This document shows positions 14,501 to 24,900 of a stretch of 64,000 nucleotides of DNA, in pieces; the first letter of the stretch is position 1; each line of letters starts with the position of its first letter. The stretch spans positions 23,021,703 through 23,085,702 of the forward strand of contig NC_045146.1 of the NCBI RefSeq assembly GCF_008831285.2, given 5' to 3'. A program made the position numbers and the translations under genes. The notes under the pieces are model-generated. The model saw nothing but the letters and a program-made list of their open reading frames with translations. It did no database searches and had not been told where the DNA came from. Source of the stretch: Nymphaea colorata (Eukaryota > Streptophyta > Magnoliopsida > Nymphaeales > Nymphaeaceae).

Positions 14501-15310
14501 TGCCTTCTTCTCATCTTCTACCATCGCTCAAGATCAAGCAATCTCAAATCCTGTCGCGCTTATCACAAGCACAATGGAGGGCAATAAGGTATCTTCGTGT
14601 AAGTTTTGATAGGCCACATAATGCGCTTTGAGTGTACTTTCACCATACTTACTCCCGTAGACCAATTGATAAAAGTTATAGCTTACTCCTATTGAATATT
14701 TTCACTCCATCTCAAGTCTAAAAGTTACATGGTAGTGAAGTCTTCCAGTTCCTTACCATGTGTTTGATTGCTTTTCCAACATTGATGATGACTTTAATTT
14801 GCAAGAAGTCAAGCTTATCCAACCAATCGAACATGCCCCAAATACTGAGTACTAAAAAAAGGATGAAACACTCTCGTTTTGTTCCCCAGTAGACAAAGAT
14901 ATCTTGAGCAATTGGAGCACTTTGATAGACAAATTAGATCTAGACCAATAAGGTCTTAGTGCTTGTCCTAGTACTGCAAAACGCAGATGACAATTCTTAC
15001 CCATTTAAATACTACAATAGAATGCACGCTTGGCTAACGCAACGTGTTGTCAATATTGCTGCTAATTTGGCATGCTTATAACTTTGTTTTATTGAATGGT
15101 TTGGCCTTTCCGGCATTTATATGGATCTAACCATATGGATGAAATTTAAACGACCAAGACTACAAGTTTCAAAAGAAAAAAGAGTACCTTTTTGTAGAAA
15201 AGATTTTATGAAAAAATCATTCTAGTTGTCGGTCTTTGAATGGGGGCAAACAGGGTTATGAGGTCTATAGTAAGATTATGATACGAATTCCATAAACTGC
15301 AAAAACATAA

Positions 15311-15388
<78 letters not shown>

Positions 15389-15516
15389 TGAAACTTGACG
15401 ACAGGGTTCACACGAATCACACCGTCACAGGGACATCCTACTAGGGCTGTCCATTGGACTTGACCGGTGGCATTGAAGAGGGGAAAAGGCAGAGAACCTC
15501 CATAGAGGTCAGTTTC

Positions 15517-15606
<90 letters not shown>

Positions 15607-18307
15607 GGATGCTTTCTTACTAGTTTAACCATGTGAATGCAATTTATGTAGTTAATTTAAAATTATATTGCTTGATTATAATGTATGCGTATTTTCTATT
15701 AAATTTGTGACTGCTGCGGCGTACTCTCCCTCTCTCCTTACTCATTATAAGATGGCTTAAAAGAGTGAAGAAGCACTTAGAAACTGGTAGGTACTGAACC
15801 CTTGTATGCTAGATCTATAACAAATCATCTTGATTATTGATATTTCTACTGAGAGAAAAACAAAGAGAAAATGTTGTTAGAGTACACTGACCAATCGTAA
15901 GCTTTCTAACCAATAAGTTCCTAAACAATTTTTCTCTTCTGTTGACAATTATTTTTTTCTTTTAAAAGTTCCTTCATTGCGTCTTCTCCTTCATGAAGTT
16001 TTCCGTGTCAATCCATTTGTTTATGGAATTTCCATTTTCTCCGGGGCATAAGTCATACCCCTCGTGTATGGCCGCTATGATATTTACTATTTTTCTTCTA
16101 CTCCTCGAGTCTGTGCGTTGTGATGAAAGATACTATTTTCTCTTTTCACTCCTCTCCTATGTATGCCATTCAACTTTTATTTTACCACGAGCAATGCCAA
16201 AAACAAAGGTGGCAGCTCAAAGATCGTCGTAGTATCTTTGTACAGCTTAATCATGGGCGGAGGCAGGGTAGGGTCCACATGGACCCTGGCTTCACCTCAA
16301 AAAAAAAAAAATTAATTACATGTAAATAATAAAAAAATTAATTACATGTAAATAATTTTGAAACTTTAATTTGGCTTTTGAAACTTTAATTTGGCTCACC
16401 TCATGAAAAATTTTTGGCGCGACTCCTGTGCTTAATGGCTTGGTTGGGTTAGCTACAATATAATGAAAAAATAGAGAGAGATAAAGAATGTGTGTGTGTG
16501 TGAGAGAGAGAGAGAGTTTATTTTATTGCTCTTTTTTATTTCGTTTTCCTATAGTTTCTTTTTCTATTATGGAATTAGAACCCCTCTTTCTTTTAATTCT
16601 TCTTCAATTCTTAGTGAACATCCCATTTTCAATATGAAAAAAGGAATAGGATCGCTGCATCTACCCTTACATGAAGAAGGATTCAATATTTCCGATTTGT
16701 GGTTGTAAAGAATAGCACTCATACTCGAGAGATGGCATAGACTACTTAACTCCAACTCCATCTGTGTCCCTTTTTTGAGGGACAAATATTACATATTGAT
16801 TGCACCCTGTCTAATTGTGACACTTCCACCCACCTTGGGTCATCACATATATTTTTCAGTATGGAGGCTTCTTTGGATGATCATTCATCCATGGTTCATA
16901 CTAAGGTTATGAGCTAGCCACCATAGGATTTGATGAATTCGTTACCTGCTTCTACTGCTTTTGCTCAATATTTTCCCTTTTCAACTTTGTTGCTTCCCCC
17001 CACCCCGCCCAACCTAAAGCGACACTCACTGGTTCCATTTATTTAAGTTTGTTTTCGGCTCTGTCTTCTCACCCTCACTCACGTTCTTCTACAAAGAAAG
17101 GCATTCCAACTGGCTCCCTGTTGCTTAATTAATGCAATGCGTTAAATAAGAAAAAGGCGTTTAAAAGCATGCACGTTATCCATGCGAATGCTTTTTTAGT
17201 TTTCAATATTGGTTTGTAAATCATTCTCACAAAGATATTAAATACCGAGACCCTTAGAGAATTTCTAGATTAGGAAATTAATCTTATAATAATGAAGAAA
17301 ATCTCTTGGTATTTGCCTTCAATACTGAACATTTTTACCAAGAAAAATGTGTTCCTAATTTTCTATCCCAAATTCTCCCAGTTCTGTAGGAGACCATTAC
17401 TTTTTCCTTTGCTTTCTCCCTTAATCTCCAACTATGTTTTTGTGCTTTGACGAGTGTAGCTTAGTTGGTTCAATTGGCCATTGGTGGAGTGGTGAAAATC
17501 CAGTCGTCAATTTGATTCTCTTGGGTGCTACTTCTTCGGAATGCAAATGGTGGGCACATGTTGCTTAGTTGATAGGTGTCTCATTCCCCACCCAGGTTTT
17601 GAAGCAGCCTTGAATACTAGGGGCATGAAAAGAAGCTTCGGCTTCTTCGAGCAAATTATGAAAGTAGAAGAGGAGCAAGATTATTGTAATTAAAGAGAAA
17701 ATGCTCATCTAGGTGTTACTTTCCCTTTTTTTTTTTGTTCCTTCATGATTCCCATCTATGTTTTAGCCATCCACGATTCATATCGTACAGACAGGAAAAA
17801 CCAACAAGACAAGGGCACAATACACAAAATCCTTGTGTACTGTGCCTGTATCAGCCATATCATATGATACAGCTCCTATATCGTATGATATAGCTGATTC
17901 ATGTTATATCATGTTGTATCTTACGATAGGTCTGTTTTTCAAAAAGGGATTTAACGCCCCTTTTTGTCCGACATAAATTAATCTCCCTTTTATTTTCAAC
18001 ATTCCTAAGAGCTGTTCGAGGAGTTTTTTGCCATTTTAAAGAGAAAAATCGCTAAAAACCATCAAGTTAAAGGAGAATTCACCTGTTTGAAGGGATGATG
18101 ATGATGATGAGAAAAAGATTGATGATTATTGTATTGATTGATCATTACTTAATCATAAACATAATTTCAATTCTCATTTGACAAATGAATGATTTATGAA
18201 TCTTATGTTTTGTTGTGATGTAAAAGACTTAAAATTTAAACCTTATTTATTAATGTGTCGTTACTTATGAATAATGAATCATGAATGTTCATTATTTGTG
18301 TGATGAG

Positions 18308-18359
<52 letters not shown>

Positions 18360-21300
18360 CACATTTTCCTAATTTTTCATGATTTTTTTCACATTTTTTC
18401 TATAATTTTCCTACTTTTTGAACTAAAAAAAATTATGACACTTTATATATACTTATGATACGTGTTTAAGTCGGCCCAACTGATACATCTTATGATACAC
18501 CTTTTGTTTTAGCAATAAGGAGAAAGCTATATGAAGTTATAGAGGTCTACTTTGTATGTTTGTGTAACTTATTTTATATTCTTATGCATCCACTACTCAC
18601 AAGCAAGAAGAATCTTAGTCCTTGTTAAAGCTTATATACTTATGAATTTATTTTGTGTGTATTCCAAAATTGAGATTTATCAATATCATAATTTATATTA
18701 AAAATAACTCTTTACCTAAGGAAGAAACATCCATACAAATACAATTGCTGACGTGATGACCAAGTTAGCTGTTGCTTTGTGACCCAGTTTTCTTGTTGAA
18801 CATGGGTTAGTGGTCTCCAACTTCCTTGAGGCATGAGGAATGTGTAGTTTAACTCTCCATCTTTTATGGGACATGGGGAGTGGGCAGTTTTAGTCTCCAC
18901 TTTGCATGATATCATAGAGTAAGTAGTTGTAGTCACATCTCAGTTAAATCTATACAAAGGAGACAGCCTTGTGTACTGCAAGAGATAGGATAGTGAAGGA
19001 AAAGAATGAGATAATTCTTGTAAAGAGAATTTGTGTCTCTTGGGGTGATCATTTTACTTTTGTATAATCTCCATATCTAGTGAAGTTCTTATGATTATCA
19101 TTGCCTGTGGATGTAAGAAGGCACTTTGCCTCCACGTAAATCTTATATTATTACTTGGTCTATTTATCTTTTTTTTTTCCTCCATTTTTTTGCCTTAAAG
19201 GGATCAAGATCTTCGACATTACTTGGTTTGTCTGAGTAGTCAAGTTCTAACAAATTGGTATCAGAGGCTTGTTGGTGATTGGGACATGTATAGGAGGTGA
19301 CTTCAGTAGATTATGATAGTCAAAGTACCATACATTTGACTAAAAAACAAATGTATCACGAAAGAACCAGACAACATATTGACATCAGATATCATTCATT
19401 TACAATGTGCTGCAGGGAACATTGGCTGTTCAAAAGATCTCTACAATGGAAACCAACAGATGTCTTGATGAAATCTATTCATTCAGAAAAGTTCAGGCAT
19501 TGCTTAGACTCAATGGGGGCATATGTAGTGATGATAATGAAAGCCAAAAGGAGAATTTGTTGTTTCATGAACCACCTTCCTTGTTGAACATGGGTTACTC
19601 GTCTCCATCTTTTATGGGACATGAGGAGTGGGTGGTTTCAGTCTCCACTTTTCATGAGAACATGGAGAATGGATAGTTGTAATAACATTTCAGTTAAGTC
19701 TATATAAAGGAGATAGTCCTATAAGGGAGAGGAGAATGAAGGGAAAGAGTAAGGGAGTTCTTATAAAGAGAATTTGTTTCTCCTAGGGTGAGCACTTTAC
19801 TTCTATGTAATTCTTTATATCTAATAATGTCCTTTTGATCGTTGTTGCCTGTGGATGTCGGAAGGCACCATGTCTCCGAACAATGTAAATCTTACCCTCT
19901 TACTTGACATGTTTATATTTTTTGTTTCCCCTTCATTTTCTTCACGTTGTGAGGATCAAGATCTTGAACAGTACTTCATTTGTCTGAGTAGTCAAGTTCT
20001 AACATCGACAACGAGGAAATCATTACTGATGCAACAAAGACGCATCAGTATTTTTCATAGATTACTGACATATTAAATGTGTTAGAAAAGGCTACCTTTC
20101 ACCAACATTTCTTGTGACGTCAAAAATGTGCAACTATTATTGACGTGTAGAAAATGTCAGCAGTCTTCCCTATACTGTCGTTTGTACTGCATCAATAAAG
20201 GTCTTCTTTCACTAACATTTTCATTGAAATATCGTTAATAGCTTCACGGATACATATATTACTCATGTTTCCGAGAAAATGTCAGTAAAACTTTCAATGT
20301 CATTTTTCTGAGCTTTACTGACATTTTTTCACATGGTAAAAGAAGGCGTTCTTGTGGCGATCACCTTTGCATCTTGAAGCAAGGCTAATTCATGTTAGTC
20401 GCAAAGGAACATGTGGACTTATGTAGGCAATTTTCCATATAAACCCACATAAATTACTTATTTACATAGTAGTGCTCCATAGCCATTGTCTAGGCATTCG
20501 CTTATTTACATATTGGTTCCACCCACTCATTGATTTTTGAAGGGTCTGCCTCTTAGCCAAAATTTTCTACCTATGTCATTGTAGATCGAATTGTGTGCGT
20601 CGGTATGCATGCAGCATGCGCAACTTACCTACGCAGTAAGAGTAAGGGGACATTTTAATCATTTTTTAAAAAAGTATGCCCTTTATCATCTTTTTTACTT
20701 TATTTTTTGTCTTTCCAAAAAAGTTTCTTTTTTGTGTGAGAACGGGGGCTTTTTCGTCATAACCATACTGCCACACTAAAATTTCGTGCACTAGTATGGT
20801 GCATATAACTAGCTTTGATGTCATTGATTCATGTGAGAACTTATGGATTCTTTCTTTTGAATCATCATCTCCAACCACCATCAACCAACTCATATCCATT
20901 GTATTGACTACTATGCGCTTGTTCAAAATACCCAAGTATCAAGAGCATCTGAGTGATGATCAAGGTTTTTTGCTTGATGACCTCCCCCAATATTCTTAGT
21001 TATTTTCCCTTCTCTAGTTTCAAGAATCTAGAAGCTACCACTTCATTATAATTCCTTGGACTTTAGTTGTCTTTTGGATCTCCAAGATTTCCTTGCAATT
21101 TAGCTTTTGATCAGCCATCTTCTTGATGGAATGCTCATTCTTGCATGTTGAACCACAAGTCTTGAATTTGAGGCGCTCAGCCTTCATGCTATTTGTAATG
21201 GCTCAACAATTTTGCGCAACTAAAAATGTCACAAAGTCTGCTTTGAGTACTTGACTTCTAGAAAGGTTAATTACAAACCATGACTCGAATAATGAGTTGA

Positions 21301-21928
21301 AGATAACAATATAAATACCACCTTTTGCAAGTTTTTCAATATGTTTTTCCCATATGATCATCATATGTGAGATATTATAATCGGCACCCTTTTTAAAACA
21401 TGTGCTTTTGAAAGTTCCATTCCAATTCTTAAATTTGAACATGAATATCACATCACACTGTTACAGTAATTTTGTCTAATTTGGTCTAAAACTTATGCAA
21501 ACAACCTTCTTCATTGTTTCAGATCTACCCTACATTTTTTTTTGTTTAGATTTTGCATAACTTATGAGTTAAATACAAGGAAATGATATGATACAAGTAT
21601 ATATGAAAATTACTCTATAAATTTCTTAGATATTGGACTATTTCCAAGCTTTTCCAAAATATGACACGTTACGTACTACTGGGCAAGCATTGACTTACCG
21701 TGTTTGGTAGTTGTACCCAAGTCACATTTGTAATGACTTAATCTGTAGATGAATATGATGCTTGAGCAAAAGTAAAACATGCCATGATCCGGGACTTAGT
21801 TGTCAAAATCTTGATTAGTTGGTTGAGTTGGTTTTTAACTGATGGCCCTAGTCTCAAACCAATGACTAGTTAATTAAATTAGTCAATTGGTCAGCCTTGG
21901 ACCATTTCTTGGCTAACTAATTCTTGAT

Positions 21929-21962
<34 letters not shown>

Positions 21963-24900
21963 TTCCATATAAAAACATGTATCTATTTATCTATAGTCAA
22001 TCAACAAGAACCAAATAGTCTTGACGACTCTTGATTAGTACTTTTAGAGTGCTCCTGCTCTCCTTGCCTTCGTAGCCAATTAGTCTTTGTCTTTCATCAT
22101 CCATGCGACCTTCATCTTTCCTCAACTTCCCTCCTTGTTGTTGCCCTTTCCCAATTGTCCATTTCTATCCACATCCCAAGATCTCTCTCTTTTTACTTCA
22201 CTTCAATTATCATTTTTCCCTTGCACCACCCCCTCCTTCCACATCCTCTTTCAACCACCTTGTTCCTTTCTTTCTCCTCGCGATCTCGTTCCATCTCCTT
22301 TCTTCTTTCTTCTTCTCTTTCTCATCTTTCATGGAGGAGACCAGCTTGCCTCTTCTCGCCTTGGCAACTTTCGATGATAATGACCTGCCTTCTGTCTTCG
22401 AACAATCCAATATTCTCATTGTTGTCTCTCAGATATAGATTTACCTCTCCAACTTGCGACTAATTTTTCGTAGATCACCATCATTGATTGTCTCTCTCTG
22501 TTATTTCATTCAAGAGAACTTTGTCGGCTGCTTTCCCAATCTGCCCATGCCACATGCATCTCTTCATTTTCCCCTAGTGTTTGACTTGCTTGTTGGAATT
22601 ATTCTTCATTACTTTCCAACGTCATTCACTTGCTCTCCTTGTCCAGTGAATTTGAGGTGCATGAAGTAGGTTTCCATTTTCCAACGACATAACAATTCCA
22701 AGAGGCCCTCACCTAAAGTGACAGATACACTTCCAGCTACATAAAGTAAGAATTCCAAGTTACTTTCTCCGACATTTTTTTATACAATATAAAAAACTTA
22801 ATTAGTTAACTTACCTTTAATTTTTGTAATGACATCTATCTGAATCCCAATTATTCACCTTTTTTCTTTCTTATTTCCCCACTTACATGTTGTCCACCTC
22901 ACTGGCGCCGTGATAAGTCTCCAAGAAAAATGCTTTAACCATCTCAAAGAGCACCAATATTTTCCTTATGTAAACTCATTTTCTTCCTCATTGACTCTAA
23001 CTTTAATCAGTGTGCATCTTCATTTCGTAAGTAGTCATTTCCTTTATCAACTTTCCCGTGTACCAAATTTGGGTTTTACCATACACCGACTGTCTAATTT
23101 GGCGTGGTTACCTAGTGGTACATAAGAAATTACAGTTCAAATATTGCAGCTTTTCACCATGAGAATATATATATATGTGCCCACACACGGTCATAATATA
23201 ACGGTCTTAAAGCCTTACCGAAGGTGCATTTGTTGTAAAAACTAGTAAGTATATATATTTGGCCACACACGGTCTCTAGACCTGGACTAAAGGTGAGGGA
23301 TCTTAAAGAGCATAAAAGGCTGTTAAGAATATGGAATTAACAAAACACTAAATTACAAGAAGAGTAGGAATTTGAAAAATGCGGATGATTTCATTTTAGC
23401 ATAATACTGAGGGATGTATATGAGTTATTTATAGCTACAATGCTAATGACATTCGTGGCCATGCATATTTTCATGTCATTAAGACTTCAACGAAATTAAC
23501 ATCAGCAGGAAATGCATATATATCTTGGTAAGTTGCTTACAAGCCAGTTCAGTCAAAACCCTATCGCGGTCAGTGTCTGAAGTTTGCCCTACTCAGTATA
23601 TAAGTTCTCGTGGAAGTTTTTCCGTTGAACGGCACGGTAGATGCTTTCACCATCTTTTAAGGTTTTTGAGCTATTGAAGATAGAAGAATACAACGAACAA
23701 ATAGATACCGACAGAATGATAAGTAATGAGTTTTATTTAGCATAAATTTTGATGTGTGTATTATCATTTATTTTGGAGCACGGCCCTTGCCTTCTCTCTC
23801 TTTTTTTTTACTTATCTTTAATGAGCCTACATTGAGAATGATCATTTTGAATCCTGACCATTGTCATGTAGCTGACAAACGAATGAGCATAATTTCTCAT
23901 CTACGTGTGCTGAAGATATCATGAGAAGCCAGACAGAAATTCCGATTAGCATGATCCCCATAGGATTTGCCACCTCCAGCAAGACATCCTAAAAACTTTT
24001 CATTTGAAAGATGATCGGGATCTGCTTTCATCCCCTTTCTAACTTAGTGTCCATATAGAAACCTTTTGCAAGATCATAGTTTCTAACTTCTCGTGCCCAT
24101 GATTCTACGGAGGAATCATCGATCCTTATAGCCTTTCCATTAGGAGCAAAACTAATCAATAACTTTGTCTTAGCAATCAGCTAGCAACTCATTAAAGGAC
24201 GACTCAAGCATTGTTATTCCAAAGTTATGGCACTTGTTCTGTAGCTTTGTGTTCTATTTATTGCATCGCTACTCATCCATTTTGGACCATCCAACTAAGA
24301 GAATAGCCGATGTGCCAACGTTAGTATCTCATGGAATGTCCCCCAATTTTTCAAGATTATGAACGTCTAAAACCTCTAGGATCTATAGTAAAAGGCTATA
24401 ACTTAATTGTCTAGGCAAAGAAAGACACTATGTAGATTGAGCAACAAATTAAAACAAAATCGGTACATAAAAGTTACTTGCACTCGGTCAAGCATACAAA
24501 ACTGAATGTAAACTAAATTCCAATGTCTTAAATTTGAACTACTCAAATTTTATGCGCTGAAATTTAGAAAGCGAAATATCTAAAAGCATAAGAATCACTA
24601 GATCTTCGAACCGATAAATCATTTCAGTCACCATTAAAGAAAATAAATCAAGGCAGCAGATAGGAGATCTTGACAGCGGTGGTGAAAGCAACACATGCAA
24701 ATAAAGTACAAACAGAATAATTTAATACCATGCTCACATAATCACAAATACTGAAACCTAAACGGAAAGATCCTTAATTAACTTCATTGAAGTCGGACAA
24801 GAAATTATCATGTACGTAACGTTTTATTATGACATCCTTTTAAACAGTCGGGTTGTCATGGAAATCCGATGCTATTTCTTGGTACACGGAATAAGCTAAG

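Noticed and set aside
22087-22463. Three overlapping Ser/Phe/Leu-rich ORFs
   Set aside because: All arise from one CT-rich stretch read in three frames.
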